64,000 nucleotides of DNA from Streptosporangium sp. NBC_01495 (GCF_036250735.1 NZ_CP109430.1:4898001-4962000), one strand, 5' to 3'. Positions 46,456 to 55,748 are shown, counted from the stretch's first letter. Program-made: numbers and translations. The notes: a model not told the origin generated them from the sequence alone.

Positions 46456-47267
46456 GCCCTGCCGCCCTCCACGGCGGTCATGGGAGCGACATCATCTTTT
46501 CCGGCGGCGGTCAGGTAGGTCACGAAGCTCACGATCGTGACGAGGAAGAGCGCGCTGGTCACGATGGTCCCCAGGCCGATGCCGCCGTCGACGCGGGGCT
46601 GGGACAGGTAGTCGCCGATCGAGGCGCCCAGAGGCCGGGTCAGGACGTAGGCGATCCAGAAGGTGAGAACCGCGTTCAGCCTGGCGCCGAAGTGGGCGAG
46701 CGCGACGATCGCGATCAGCGCGCCGAAGGCGAGCGCCGACACCCCGTACCCCAGGCTCAGCCCTTCCGCCGCCAGGTCACCCGACGCGGCGCCCAGGGCG
46801 AAGGTGAACAGGATGGCCGACCAGTAGAAGGCCTCGCGCCGGATCGTGGAGATGGTGTGGATGGACAGGGTCCTCTCGCTGGCGTACCACGCCACGAAGC
46901 TCACAGCCAGAGCGATGCCGAAGACAACGGTGGTCGCCTCCAGGGAGACCCCGAGATTGTCGACGAGATTGTCGGTGATCAGCGTGCCGACGACACTGAT
47001 CAGGATCACCGCGAGCCAGTAGATCCCCGGTACGTACCTCCTCGCCCCGAACTGGAAGCCCAGCGCGATGATCAACAGGCCGCCCATGACGTAGGTGGTG
47101 TTGGTCAGGCCCAGGCCCAGGTTCGCGTTCAGGAAGTCCGCCGCCGTCTCGCCCACCGTGGTGCACAGGATTTTGACGATCCAGAAGTAGATCGTCACTT
47201 CCGGGACCTTGTTCAGCATCTGACGGCCTCGCGGCATGGCCTTGGGCCGTCCTGTGTGGGTTGTCAT
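46452..47267 (-). CDS. COG4705-type membrane-anchored protein
   Basis: 271 residues from ATG at 47267; the frame is open upstream but not protein-like there. Repeated four-helix units follow the pattern KVPEVTIYFWIVKILCTTVG, ETAADFLN and GLTNTTYVMGG, with TIRREAFYWSAILFTFALG and GDYLSQP. This is the family COG4705 of uncharacterised membrane proteins found beside two-component systems in many bacteria. It is divergent from the OmpR-type regulator at 47431, with direct repeats between them, so it is probably controlled by that pair. Confidence 0.75.
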   Translation of the reverse strand: MTTHTGRPKAMPRGRQMLNKVPEVTIYFWIVKILCTTVGETAADFLNANLGLGLTNTTYVMGGLLIIALGFQFGARRYVPGIYWLAVILISVVGTLITDNLVDNLGVSLEATTVVFGIALAVSFVAWYASERTLSIHTISTIRREAFYWSAILFTFALGAASGDLAAEGLSLGYGVSALAFGALIAIVALAHFGARLNAVLTFWIAYVLTRPLGASIGDYLSQPRVDGGIGLGTIVTSALFLVTIVSFVTYLTAAGKDDVAPMTAVEGGRA

Positions 47268-47288
47268 CGCGCCAGGCTGACATGGTTC

Positions 47289-47305
47289 ACCTGAACGCAA
47301 CCTGA
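47289..47305. promoter_or_regulatory. Candidate response-regulator box (direct repeats)
   Basis: ACCTGA occurs at 47289-47294 and again at 47300-47305, exactly 11 bp apart, the one-turn spacing used by OmpR/PhoB winged-helix regulators. It lies between the divergent membrane-protein and two-component genes, 22 bp before the membrane gene start. Confidence 0.4.
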
Positions 47306-47430
47306 CTGCGCTTCCAGGCCTCTCACCTGCACGAGAGCAGGCCGGAGGGCGGCCTCGCCCGCTGTCTCCCGCGCCGCATACCCTGATGAATGGATGGAAC
47401 CCACCGGCCACGGGAAGGGGAAACGATCTT

Positions 47431-48096
47431 TTGGCTCCGAGCGTCGCCATCGTCGAGGACGATCTGGCCCTGCGTAGCGGTCTGAGCCGCGGCCTGCGGG
47501 AGGAGGAGTTCGAGGTCTGCCTCTCGGTGACCAGCGGGACCGCCCTGCTGCGTGGTCTCAAGGACCCTTCCCCCGATGTGTTCGTCATCGACATCGGCCT
47601 TCCCGACGTCGACGGCCGTGATCTCTGCCTGGCCCTGCGCGCACGCGGCGTGCACGCGCCGGTCCTGCTGCTCACGGCGCGGGCGGGCATCACCGACCGG
47701 CTGTCGGGCTTTCACGCGGGCGCCGACGACTATCTGCCCAAGCCGTTCCACTTCGAGGAGCTGGTGCTGCGGCTGCGGGCCCTGCTGCGGCGTTCGGGCC
47801 AGGCCGCGGAGCCGCCGCCGGGCCTGCGTCTGAACCCCGCGGCGCATGAGGCGCGCTGTGGGGACAGGGGGGTTGGCCTCACCCCGACGGAGTTCCGGCT
47901 GCTCGCGGCCTTGCTGGCACGCCGCGGGGAGGTCGTCCGCCGTCATTCGCTGATCGCGGCGGCCTGGCCGTCGGGGGCGATCGTCCACGACAACACCCTG
48001 GACGCCTATGTCGTACGGCTTCGCCGCAAGCTCGACGGCATCGGCCAGGCGTCGGTGATCACGACGGTCCGCGGCGTCGGATACTCGGTCGTGTGA
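47431..48096 (+). CDS. OmpR-family response regulator
   Basis: 221 residues if TTG 47431 is used. Other in-frame starts upstream (ATG 47386) are possible; the receiver domain begins right after the TTG (VAIVEDDLALR). The phospho-acceptor Asp is about 54 (VIDIGLPDVDG), with LLLTAR and KPFHFEEL completing the receiver. The C-terminal winged helix is LTPTEFRLLAALLARRGEVV with DAYVVRLRRKLD. It is translationally coupled to the kinase (GTGA overlap). It likely controls the divergent membrane operon. Confidence 0.85.
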   Translation: MAPSVAIVEDDLALRSGLSRGLREEEFEVCLSVTSGTALLRGLKDPSPDVFVIDIGLPDVDGRDLCLALRARGVHAPVLLLTARAGITDRLSGFHAGADDYLPKPFHFEELVLRLRALLRRSGQAAEPPPGLRLNPAAHEARCGDRGVGLTPTEFRLLAALLARRGEVVRRHSLIAAAWPSGAIVHDNTLDAYVVRLRRKLDGIGQASVITTVRGVGYSVV

Positions 48097-49412
48097 TCCG
48101 CCGCAGGCTCGTCGTCACCGCGACCGCGGCCCTCGCCGCCGCCCTCGTCGCTCTGACCGCGGGTTTTTACATGGTGCTCTCCCAGCAGTTGGAAAGCGGC
48201 GCCGACGGTGTCCTGCGGGCACGGGCCGAGGCGGCGGCGGCCACCGTGACGACCCTCCAGGGGCGGCTGAAGGTCAGTGATACGCCCTTCGACGAGGTTC
48301 TCGACAGCGGGGTGTGGGTGTTCGACGCCGCCGGCACCCCGGTCAGCACCCCGCCCGTCCCCGGCCCCCTGGACTCGCCGGCCCGCGAACTCGGCACGGT
48401 CTCGCGTCCCACCTTCCGTGACATCGACCATGATCTGAGGATGCTGGCGATCCCGCTGCACGAGCCTCCCGCGCCTGACGCGGTCGTGGTGGTCGCTCTT
48501 TCCCTGGTCCCGTACGAGAACGCCGAGCGGACCGCGCTGATCGGCGCGCTCGTCTTCGACGTGCTGGTTCTCGGCCTCAGCGCCCTGCTTGTGCGGCGCT
48601 CGGTGACCCAGGCCCTACGGCCCGTCGCCCGGATGACCGCCCAGGCGGCCCAGTGGTCCGAACGCGACCTCGACCGCAGATTCGGCCTCGGCCCCTCCCG
48701 CGACGAGCTGACGGGCCTCGCCTCGACTCTGGACGGCCTGCTCGGCCGGCTTTCCGCGGCGCTCCGCCACGAGCAGCGGGTCACCGCCGAGATCGCCCAC
48801 GAGCTGCGCACCCCGCTCGCCCGGCTACGCCTGGAGACAGAGGTGGCTTTGCGCCGGAATCGTTCGGCCGCCGAGCTCCAGGATGTGCTGCGGCATGTCC
48901 TCGACGGGACCGACCGGATGGCCGCCGCCCTCGACACCCTGATCGGTCTGGCGCAGCGCAGCATCGACCCCTCCGCCGGTACGGCCACGGTCGCCGAGGT
49001 GACGGCGGACGTGCTGCGGGCCTGCCGGGCCCGGGGCCGGGAGATCCAGCTCGATACCGAACGCGCCGCCGGCCTGGTCGTCGGCTGTGATCGCGAGGTG
49101 GTCGAGCGGATACTCCAGCCGCTTCTGGACAACGCGCTGCGCTACGGTCGTTCGGCGGTGCTGCTGCGCGTCCGGCGATCCGGGAACGACGTGGTGTTCG
49201 CCGTCGGCGACGACGGCCCCGGGTTCGATGCCGACGAGCTTGAGGCCGTCCTCGCTCCCGGCGCCCAAGGGCGGGCGACCGCGCCCGGCCAGGGCGCCGG
49301 GCTGGGTCTCGCGCTGGCTCGCAGGCTGGCGGAGGCCGGCGGCGGCACCCTGACGCCCAGGGTGACGCCCGAGGGCGGCGGCCTGATCGAGCTGCGCCTT
49401 CCGGTGGCCTGA
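48093..49412 (+). CDS. Sensor histidine kinase (HAMP, HisKA, HATPase)
   Basis: 439 residues. Transmembrane segments lie at about 8-28 and 148-168 around a 120-residue extracytoplasmic sensor. A HAMP linker follows (RRSVTQALRPVARM), then the HisKA dimerisation domain with His236 (EIAHELRTPLARL), and an ATPase domain with N box (LLDNALRYG), G1 (VGDDGPGF) and G2 (GAGLGLALARRL). It partners the regulator immediately upstream. The signal is unknown. Confidence 0.9.
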   Translation: MIRRRLVVTATAALAAALVALTAGFYMVLSQQLESGADGVLRARAEAAAATVTTLQGRLKVSDTPFDEVLDSGVWVFDAAGTPVSTPPVPGPLDSPARELGTVSRPTFRDIDHDLRMLAIPLHEPPAPDAVVVVALSLVPYENAERTALIGALVFDVLVLGLSALLVRRSVTQALRPVARMTAQAAQWSERDLDRRFGLGPSRDELTGLASTLDGLLGRLSAALRHEQRVTAEIAHELRTPLARLRLETEVALRRNRSAAELQDVLRHVLDGTDRMAAALDTLIGLAQRSIDPSAGTATVAEVTADVLRACRARGREIQLDTERAAGLVVGCDREVVERILQPLLDNALRYGRSAVLLRVRRSGNDVVFAVGDDGPGFDADELEAVLAPGAQGRATAPGQGAGLGLALARRLAEAGGGTLTPRVTPEGGGLIELRLPVA

Positions 49413-49516
49413 GCCCGCACCCGGCGTCGATAAGCCGGCGAGAAGGTCAGGGGCGATCACCATGCCTCCCGTTCCCGCCCGTCCTGCTCCGATGCGGCGC
49501 GCACCCGCCGGGTGCG

Positions 49517-49878
49517 TCAGGCCTCCGTCGACGGCGACAGCAGCAGACTGAAGATCGGCGGCGCGGCGCAGGACCAGCCGTCCCGCCTCGGCCTCGGCCA
49601 GGGAGCGGGCGAGCGCCAGGCCGATGCCGTGCCCGTCACCCGCGGAGGAGCGACGCGTGAACGGGGCGGCCTCCTCCGGGACACCGAGCCCCTGGTCGGA
49701 GACCTCGATGGCGAGCGCGTCCCCGACCTCGGTGACGTCGACGCGGACCTCTCCCGCCCCGTGGACGAGCGCGTTGTCGACGAGCACCCGCAGGATCTGC
49801 CGTACGGCGGGAAGCGAGGCGACCACCGATGGCAGCTCCGCCGGCAGGGTGATGGTCAACCGGCGGCCCTGGGCGGCG
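49517..49878 (-). pseudogene. C-terminal fragment of a second histidine kinase
   Basis: The minus strand encodes the ATPase end of a kinase: RRLTITLPAELPSVVASLPA, VRQILRVLVDNALVHGAG (N box), IEVSDQGLGVPE (G1) and GDGHGIGLALARSLAEA (G2). Near the end a one-base shift changes the frame; in the other frame it finishes as IFSLLLSPSTEA and stops at 49517. The dimerisation and sensor parts are absent, so this is a relic. Confidence 0.7.
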
Positions 49879-50071
49879 GATCGTGCTGGGCAACCGGTCC
49901 TTCCGGCGCTTCTCGCCGGCGATGTCGGGGGCGTACCTGCTGTCCTTCCAGGTCTACCTGACGCTTCCCCTGGCCATGGGCCAGGCGCTGGGCGCGCGGC
50001 GGGAGCTGGGCGTCGGGGTGATGTTCGCGCTGTCGGCACTCCTGGTCATCACCCTGCACAGGTTTTTCCAT
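49879..50071 (+). pseudogene. Fragment of a membrane transporter, probably MFS
   Basis: About 64 codons reading NRSFRRFSPAMSGAYLLSFQ, VYLTLPLAMGQALGARRELG and GVMFALSALLVITLHRF, which look like two helices of an MFS permease. Sequence on both sides belongs to other gene fragments. No start or full domain is present. Confidence 0.45.
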
Positions 50072-50085
50072 CGTCTAGGAGTGAC

Positions 50086-50265
50086 GTGTTCGCCAGTTAT
50101 CTCATCGGTCTGCGCGAAGGGCTGGAGGGCACCCTCGTGGTCTCCGTGCTGGTCGCCTTCCTGGTCAAGAGCGACCGCAAGGACCGCCTGCCCCTCGTGT
50201 GGACGGGGTGATCGCCGCCGCCGTCCTGTCCGTCGGGTTCGGCGCGCTTTTGACCTTCACAGACG
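50086..50265 (+). pseudogene. N-terminal fragment of an FTR1/EfeU iron permease
   Basis: GTG 50086 with AGGAG just upstream opens FASYLIGLREGLEGTLVVSV and SDRKDRLPLVWTG, the typical start of FTR1-family high-affinity iron permeases including the REGLE motif. A frameshift near 50205 moves the continuation (VIAAAVLSVGFGALLTFT) to another frame. The sequence then leaves the family about 40 bp before the next gene. A complete iron ABC operon lies 1.5 kb downstream. Confidence 0.7.
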
Positions 50266-50303
50266 GTTTCCGGGCCGGTGGGCAGGGCCGCTATGGTCGT
50301 CTG

Positions 50304-50687
50304 ATGAGCGCTCGCCGATCCCCCGGGGCCCTGGAAACGGAGATCCTCGCCGTACTGCACGAGGCGTCCGGCCCCCTGTCGCCCGGCGAGGTACGGGCCC
50401 TGCTCAGCGACAAGGGGGGTGGCGAGCTCTCCTACAGCGCCGTGGTGACCACCCTGACCAGGCTGCACGAGAAGGGCGTCGTGACGCGGGAGCGATCCGG
50501 GCGGGCCTATCGCTATGCCGCGTCCGCCGCCCCCTCGAGACTGATCGCCTGGCGGATGAGACGACTGCTCGACGCCGAGGCCGACCACGCGCCCGTCCTG
50601 ACGCACTTCATCTCCGGGCTCTCGGCCGGGGATGAGGAGCTGGTCCGGCGGCTGCTGCTGGGCGATGACGAGAGCGAAACCCGATGA
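50304..50687 (+). CDS. BlaI/MecI/CopY-family transcriptional repressor
   Basis: 127 residues. Winged-helix pattern LETEILAVLHEASGPLSPGE, ELSYSAVVTTLTRLHEKGVV and RSGRAYRYAA is typical of the penicillinase-repressor family, followed by a short dimerisation helix. Its partner is the M56 peptidase gene that overlaps its stop (ATGA); in such pairs the peptidase domain triggers repressor removal. Targets unknown; the next operon downstream is iron uptake. Confidence 0.85.
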   Translation: MSARRSPGALETEILAVLHEASGPLSPGEVRALLSDKGGGELSYSAVVTTLTRLHEKGVVTRERSGRAYRYAASAAPSRLIAWRMRRLLDAEADHAPVLTHFISGLSAGDEELVRRLLLGDDESETR

Positions 50688-51580
50688 TCGACCATTTCGT
50701 CCTGTCGACGCTCGTCGCCCCCGCGGCCCTGGTCGTCTCGATGGCGGTGCTGGCCGACCGGCAACAGCCGGCGCCGGCGACGATGGTCTTCATCTCCTGC
50801 GCCGTCGTGGTCGCGGCCGCGAGCTCGGTGAGCGTGGCGGCCGTCTCGGCCCACGCCGTCCTGACCCTCGCGCAGGGGGATGCGCCGCAATGGCCGTACT
50901 GGGCCGCCCTGACCTTCCTCGCGACCGCCGTCGCCACCTTCGTCGGCGGCGCCCGGCGAGAACGGCGGTCGCTGTGCGCCGCCCGCGCCCAGGCCGCGGC
51001 CCTTCCCGACGGCGACGTCGTCGTGGTGGTGGCCGAGCGACGACCGGCCGCCTTCACCCTTCCCGGACGGCCGGGACAGCCGGGACGAATCGTGGTGACC
51101 CAGGGCATGCTGGACGCTCTCGGCGAGGAGAGCCACGCGGTCCTCATGGCGCACGAGCACGCCCATCTGAGCGGTCATCACCACCGTTGGCTGCTGGCCA
51201 GCCGGCTGGCCGTCGCGGCGCACCCCCTGCTGTGGCGGGTTCGCCACCTGGTGGGATACATGATCGAGCGCTGGGCCGACGAGCAGGCCGCCGAGCAGAC
51301 CGGTGACCGCAGGGCGACGGCCCGGGCGATCGGCGTGGCGGCCCTGCTGTCCCCGGACGGCGCGACGCCGTCGGGAGCGGTGCCGTTCGCGGGCCGGCGA
51401 GCTCCCGGACCCGTGCCACGCCGGATCGCCGCCCTGCTCAGACCGCTGCCCGGCCCGCGCCGCGCGTTCCTGCTCGCGGTCCCCGCCCTGGTGGCACTGG
51501 GATCGGTGGTCTGGACCGGGGAGGCCATCGTCGACCTGGCGGAGTTCGGCCGCCCGTGCCAGCGAGAGCCTCAGCGCTGA
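50684..51580 (+). CDS. M56/BlaR1-like membrane metallopeptidase
   Basis: 298 residues. Several membrane helices (about 5-20, 34-60, 73-90) precede a peptidase domain with the zinc motif HEHAH at 157-161 (HEXXH) and downstream ERWADEQAAEQTGD holding the third ligand. A C-terminal hydrophobic segment ends the protein. It lacks the large penicillin-sensor domain of true BlaR1. It is coupled to the repressor gene upstream and probably acts on it. Confidence 0.85.
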   Translation: MIDHFVLSTLVAPAALVVSMAVLADRQQPAPATMVFISCAVVVAAASSVSVAAVSAHAVLTLAQGDAPQWPYWAALTFLATAVATFVGGARRERRSLCAARAQAAALPDGDVVVVVAERRPAAFTLPGRPGQPGRIVVTQGMLDALGEESHAVLMAHEHAHLSGHHHRWLLASRLAVAAHPLLWRVRHLVGYMIERWADEQAAEQTGDRRATARAIGVAALLSPDGATPSGAVPFAGRRAPGPVPRRIAALLRPLPGPRRAFLLAVPALVALGSVVWTGEAIVDLAEFGRPCQREPQR

Positions 51581-51645
51581 GCGCCTCATCGCCGCGTGAC
51601 CGATCAGGACCTTCACGACACCGCCTCCGCCCCTGCCACGCGACC

Positions 51646-51664
51646 TTAGGTTAGCCTCTGCTAA
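51646..51664 (+). promoter_or_regulatory. IdeR/DmdR-type iron box
   Basis: TTAGGTTAGCCTCTGCTAA matches 16 of 19 positions of the actinobacterial iron box TTAGGTTAGSCTAACCTAA. It is 60 bp upstream of the iron-binding lipoprotein start. Iron-dependent repression of the operon is the expected effect. Confidence 0.7.
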
Positions 51665-51723
51665 CTTCTACAGCGATGTAGTTGTTCATCGAGGCAGTCC
51701 CGCATGACCGAAGGAGCACCGCA

Positions 51724-52788
51724 GTGCCGCTTTTCCTCCCCAGAACCGTGCTCACCCTGGCCACGGCCGGCCTCCTCGTTCTCGGCCTGGCCGCGTGTGG
51801 CGGCGAAGCCACCGACACCACCGGAGCCGCCGCGAGCCCGGCGGCCGACAAGAAGATCACCGTCTACAGCGGGCGCAGCGAGTCACTGGTCAAGCCCCTG
51901 CTGGAGAAGTTCACCGCGCAGAGCGGCATCGCCGTCGAGGCCCGCTACGCCGCCACGGCGGCCATGGCCACCCAGCTTCTCGAAGAAGGCGAGAAGTCGC
52001 CCGCGGACGCCTTCTTCGCCCAGGACGCCGGCGCGCTCGGCGCCGTCGCCAAGAAGGGCATGTTCGCCCCCCTCCCGGCCACCGTGCTCGACAAGGTGCC
52101 CGCGACCTACCGCGCCAAGAGCGGCGAATGGGTCGGCGTCACCGCCCGCTCGCGGGTGCTGGTCTACAACCCCGATCTGGTCCCCGCCGCCCAGTTGCCC
52201 GCCTCGGTGTTCGACCTCACCGATCCGGCCTGGAAGGGCAAGATCGGGGTGGCCCCGACCAACGCGTCCTTCCAGGCGTTCGTCACCGCCGTGACGGTGC
52301 AGCACGGCCAGGACAAGGCCAAGGAGTTCCTGGCCGGGCTCAAGGCCAACGACCCGCAGATCCGCGAGGGCAACGGCCCGATCCTGGAGGAGGTCGACTC
52401 CGGCAAGCTCGCCGTCGGCCTGATCAACCACTACTACCTGGGCGAGCTGGCCAAGGAGAAGGGCACGACGCCCGACACGCTCACCGCCAAGCTGCACTTC
52501 TTCCCCGACGGCGACAGCGGCGCCCTGGTCAACGTGGCTGGCGTCGGCGTGCTGAAGAAGGCCGCCCAGAACCCCGATGTGCAGGCCTTCGTCACCTATC
52601 TGCTCAGCGACGAGGCGCAGAAGTACTTCGCCGAGGAGACCTTCGAGTACCCGGTCCTGGCCGACGCCGCGCCGCCCGCGGGAGTGCCCGCCCTGAACGA
52701 GCTGAAGGCTCCTGCGGTCGACCTCAACGACCTCGACCAGCTTGAGGCGACGATCGCGCTCATCAAGGAATCAGGACTGGTCCCCTGA
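51724..52788 (+). CDS. Iron ABC transporter substrate-binding lipoprotein
   Basis: 354 residues from GTG 51724 (GAAGGAG upstream). The lipoprotein signal has lipobox LAAC with Cys25. The mature part is an FbpA/AfuA-like ferric-binding protein: KITVYSGRSESLVKPLLEKF, ADAFFAQDAGALG, YNPDLVPAAQLP, GKIGVAPTNASFQAF, and INHYYLGELA, which contains the Tyr pair that binds iron. Expected to deliver Fe3+ to the permease. It is the first gene of a three-gene operon behind the iron box. Confidence 0.85.
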   Translation: MPLFLPRTVLTLATAGLLVLGLAACGGEATDTTGAAASPAADKKITVYSGRSESLVKPLLEKFTAQSGIAVEARYAATAAMATQLLEEGEKSPADAFFAQDAGALGAVAKKGMFAPLPATVLDKVPATYRAKSGEWVGVTARSRVLVYNPDLVPAAQLPASVFDLTDPAWKGKIGVAPTNASFQAFVTAVTVQHGQDKAKEFLAGLKANDPQIREGNGPILEEVDSGKLAVGLINHYYLGELAKEKGTTPDTLTAKLHFFPDGDSGALVNVAGVGVLKKAAQNPDVQAFVTYLLSDEAQKYFAEETFEYPVLADAAPPAGVPALNELKAPAVDLNDLDQLEATIALIKESGLVP

Positions 52789-52916
52789 AAACGTCACCGC
52801 CCTTCGCCGCGCGGCCGGACCACGCCGGATCCGCGCCTTCCGGCCGGCCCGGACACCCGGCGCGCAGCGCGAGCCGGCCGAGGACCCGCGGCCGTCCGCC
52901 GCGGCCGTCACGGCCC

Positions 52917-54428
52917 GTGATCCTCACGTTGTCCGTGGTGGCCGTGGCGGTCGCCCTGATCCCGCTGGCCTACCTGGCCGTCCGGACCGCAGAGGCGGGC
53001 TGGGCCCGGATCGCCGGGGAACTGTTCACCGGGCGGGTCGCGGCGCTGGCGGCGGGCACCCTCGCCCTGGCGGCCGTGGTGACCACCGCCTGCCTGGTGC
53101 TCGGGGTCGGCTCGGCCTTCCTGATCGTGCGCACCGACCTGCCGGGCCGCCGCCTCTTCGCGGTCCTGGCCGTCCTGCCCCTCGCGGTGCCGACCTACAT
53201 CGCCGGCTTCGCCTGGGTGTCGGCGGTGGACGGCTTCGAGGGATTCTGGGCGGCGGCGCTGGTGCTGACACTGTGCTCCTATCCCTACGTCCTGCTGCCG
53301 GTGGCCGCGGCCCTGGCCGGTGGCGACCCGGCCCAGGAGGAGGTGTCGCACTCGCTGGGCCACGGCGGCTGGCACACCTTCACGCGGGTGACACTGCGCC
53401 AGATCCGCCCCGCGATAGCCGGGGGCGGGCTTCTGGTGGCGCTGTACGTGCTGTCGGACTTCGGCGCGGTCTCGATCCTGCGGGCCGACACCTTCACCCG
53501 CGCCATCTTCCTCGCCCTCGACCTCGGCTTCGACCGGACCGGCGCGCTGGTGCTGTCGACCGTACTCGTGGCACTGACCGTGCTGATCCTGGCCGCGGAG
53601 GGCGCGACCCGGCGGCGCGGAGCCCGCTACGCCCGGCTGGGCGGCACCCGCCGCCCACCGGCGAGGATCGCCCTGGGCCGGGCGCGCGGGCTCGCCGCGG
53701 CCGCCCTGCTGGCCGTCGCGGTAGCGGCTCTCGGCGTCACCGCGTTCAGCCTCGCCCGGCGGATGGCCGAAGGCGTCTCCCGGCCGGGAACCTGGCCGGA
53801 GGTGATGGCGGCCGCGGGCACCTCCCTGTGGCTTTCGCTGGCCGGGACGGCACTGACCATGCTGCTCGCGCTACCGCTGGGGGTGTTGAGCGCCCGGGTG
53901 CCCGGCCGCCTGAGCCGGGCGCTGGAGCGGCTCGGCTACCTCAGCCACGCCCTGCCCGGCGTGGTGATCGGCCTGTCCCTGGTGTTCTTCGGCATCAACG
54001 TCGCCTACCCGCTCTACCAGACGACCTGGCTGCTCGCGCTCGCCTACGGCGCCCTCTTCCTCCCGCTGGCCGTCGCCGCCGTCGCCGCGGCCACCGCCCA
54101 GGCGCCGCCCGTCCTCGAAGAGGTCGCCCGCTCCCTGGGCCGCGGACCGCTGGCGGTGCTGGGCACCGTGACCCTGCCGCTCACCCTGCCGGGCATCGGC
54201 GCCGGCGCGGCACTGGTCTTTCTCACCTGCATGAAGGAACTGCCGGCGACGTTGCTGCTGCGCCCGACCGGCGTCGACACCCTCGCCACCGAACTGTGGT
54301 CGAACACGGCGGTGGCCGCCTACGCCGGCGCGGCGCCCTACGCGGTGCTGCTCGTGGCGTTGTCGTCGGTACCCACCTGGCTGCTGGCCGCACGCACCGG
54401 GATTCTCAGCAAGGAGGCCCAGACATGA
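52917..54428 (+). CDS. Iron ABC transporter permease (FbpB-like, fused type)
   Basis: 503 residues from GTG 52917, with about twelve transmembrane helices and two copies of the permease EAA loop (EEVSHSLGHGGWHTFTRVTL and LEEVARSLGRGPLAVLGTVT). This is the duplicated form usual for ferric permeases. The frame is open upstream to CTG 52785, right at the stop of the lipoprotein gene, without any ATG, GTG or TTG; a CTG start would add 44 Arg/Pro-rich residues. Its stop overlaps the ATPase start (ATGA). Confidence 0.85.
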   Translation: MILTLSVVAVAVALIPLAYLAVRTAEAGWARIAGELFTGRVAALAAGTLALAAVVTTACLVLGVGSAFLIVRTDLPGRRLFAVLAVLPLAVPTYIAGFAWVSAVDGFEGFWAAALVLTLCSYPYVLLPVAAALAGGDPAQEEVSHSLGHGGWHTFTRVTLRQIRPAIAGGGLLVALYVLSDFGAVSILRADTFTRAIFLALDLGFDRTGALVLSTVLVALTVLILAAEGATRRRGARYARLGGTRRPPARIALGRARGLAAAALLAVAVAALGVTAFSLARRMAEGVSRPGTWPEVMAAAGTSLWLSLAGTALTMLLALPLGVLSARVPGRLSRALERLGYLSHALPGVVIGLSLVFFGINVAYPLYQTTWLLALAYGALFLPLAVAAVAAATAQAPPVLEEVARSLGRGPLAVLGTVTLPLTLPGIGAGAALVFLTCMKELPATLLLRPTGVDTLATELWSNTAVAAYAGAAPYAVLLVALSSVPTWLLAARTGILSKEAQT

Positions 54429-55492
54429 GCAGGCTGGAACTGCGCGGGGTCACCCGGCACTACGGGCCCGTCGCCGCCCTCGGCGGTGTGGACCTGACCG
54501 TGCCCAGCGGCAGCCTGACCGCGGTGCTCGGCCCCTCCGGCTGCGGCAAGACGACTCTGCTGCGGTGCGTGGCGGGCTTCGAGCGGATCGGCGCGGGCGA
54601 GATCACCGTCGACGGGCGCATGATCGCCGGCCCCGCCGCCCACACGCCGCCCCAGCGGCGCCAGATCGTGATCGTGCCGCAGGAGGGCGCGCTCTTCCCC
54701 CACCTGTCGGTACGCGACAACGTGGCCTACGGGCTGAGCCGGGCCGAACGCCGTCGCGGCCGGATCGACGAGGCGCTGAGCCTGGTCGGCCTGGCCGGGT
54801 ACGGCGAGCGGATGCCCCACCAGATGTCGGGAGGCCAGCAACAGCGGGTCGCGGTCGCCCGCGCCCTGGCGCCACGCCCCTCCCTCATCCTGCTGGACGA
54901 GCCGTTCAGCGCGCTCGACTCCGGCCTGCGCGCCGAGTTGCGGCACGACGTGCGGGCCGCGCTGCGCGCCGACGGGGCGACCGGCATCCTCGTCACCCAC
55001 GACCAGGGCGAGGCACTGTCGACCGCCGACCGGATCGCGGTCATGCGCGAGGGCGTCATCGTTCAGGACGACTCCCCCACGGGCGTCTACCACCGGCCCG
55101 CCGACGCCTGGGTGGCCGCCTTCGTCGGCGACGCGATCGTGCTGCCCGCGCAGGCCGGGACCGGGCACCGCGGCGATCCGGCGACGGTGCGCACCGCGCT
55201 CGGCCCGGTCACGGTGGCCGACCTTCCCGCGGGCCACGGGCCGCTCACCGTGCTGGTGCGGCCCGAACAGGTCAAGATCACCACGCCGCCGGCGCCGCAG
55301 GCCGTGATCGCGACCGTGATCGGCGACGACTTCCACGGCCACGACGCGCTCGTCACCCTGGAACTGCCCGACGGCACGCACGTCACCGCGCGGATACCGG
55401 CTCCGACCGGCCCGATGACCACCGGTACCAGAGTCGGCGTCCAGGTGGAGGGGGGCGGCCGGGCCTGGCGAGACCAGCACAGCACCGGGTGA
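54425..55492 (+). CDS. Iron ABC transporter ATP-binding protein (FbpC-like)
   Basis: 355 residues. Walker [10 protein letters not shown] (about 36-44), Q-loop [11 protein letters not shown], signature MSGGQQQR, Walker [12 protein letters not shown] and H-loop VTHDQGEAL are all present. The C-terminal third is a TOBE/OB regulatory domain (LVRPEQVKI), as in FbpC and related importers. It powers Fe3+ uptake with the two upstream genes and is translationally coupled to the permease. Confidence 0.9.
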   Translation: MSRLELRGVTRHYGPVAALGGVDLTVPSGSLTAVLGPSGCGKTTLLRCVAGFERIGAGEITVDGRMIAGPAAHTPPQRRQIVIVPQEGALFPHLSVRDNVAYGLSRAERRRGRIDEALSLVGLAGYGERMPHQMSGGQQQRVAVARALAPRPSLILLDEPFSALDSGLRAELRHDVRAALRADGATGILVTHDQGEALSTADRIAVMREGVIVQDDSPTGVYHRPADAWVAAFVGDAIVLPAQAGTGHRGDPATVRTALGPVTVADLPAGHGPLTVLVRPEQVKITTPPAPQAVIATVIGDDFHGHDALVTLELPDGTHVTARIPAPTGPMTTGTRVGVQVEGGGRAWRDQHSTG

Positions 55493-55748
55493 ACCTCGGC
55501 CTTCCCGACAACGACGTGCACGTGTTCGCCCTGCGCCGCAAGCCGGTAGCGCATCAGGCATCGCGACCTGCGGAAACTCCCAGGACGGCCAGCAGCGACC
55601 TTCCCGTGCGGCCGGTCAGTGGGGCAGGACGGGGCGTGGCCACCGGCGGTGATGGCCGGTTGGGGGCGGAGTCCTTCGGCGCGGGGAATCTCGTGATCAT
55701 CTCGGGCGTTACAGCGCGGGTCGGTAGCAGTCGTGTGAAGGGCTCTTT

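Noticed and set aside
52742..54425. A very long frame that continues without a stop into the ATPase gene, suggesting a 916-residue fusion
   Set aside because: The part before 54425 is Arg/Gly/Pro-rich with no motifs and lies out of frame with the clear permease; the ATPase has its own coupled ATG.
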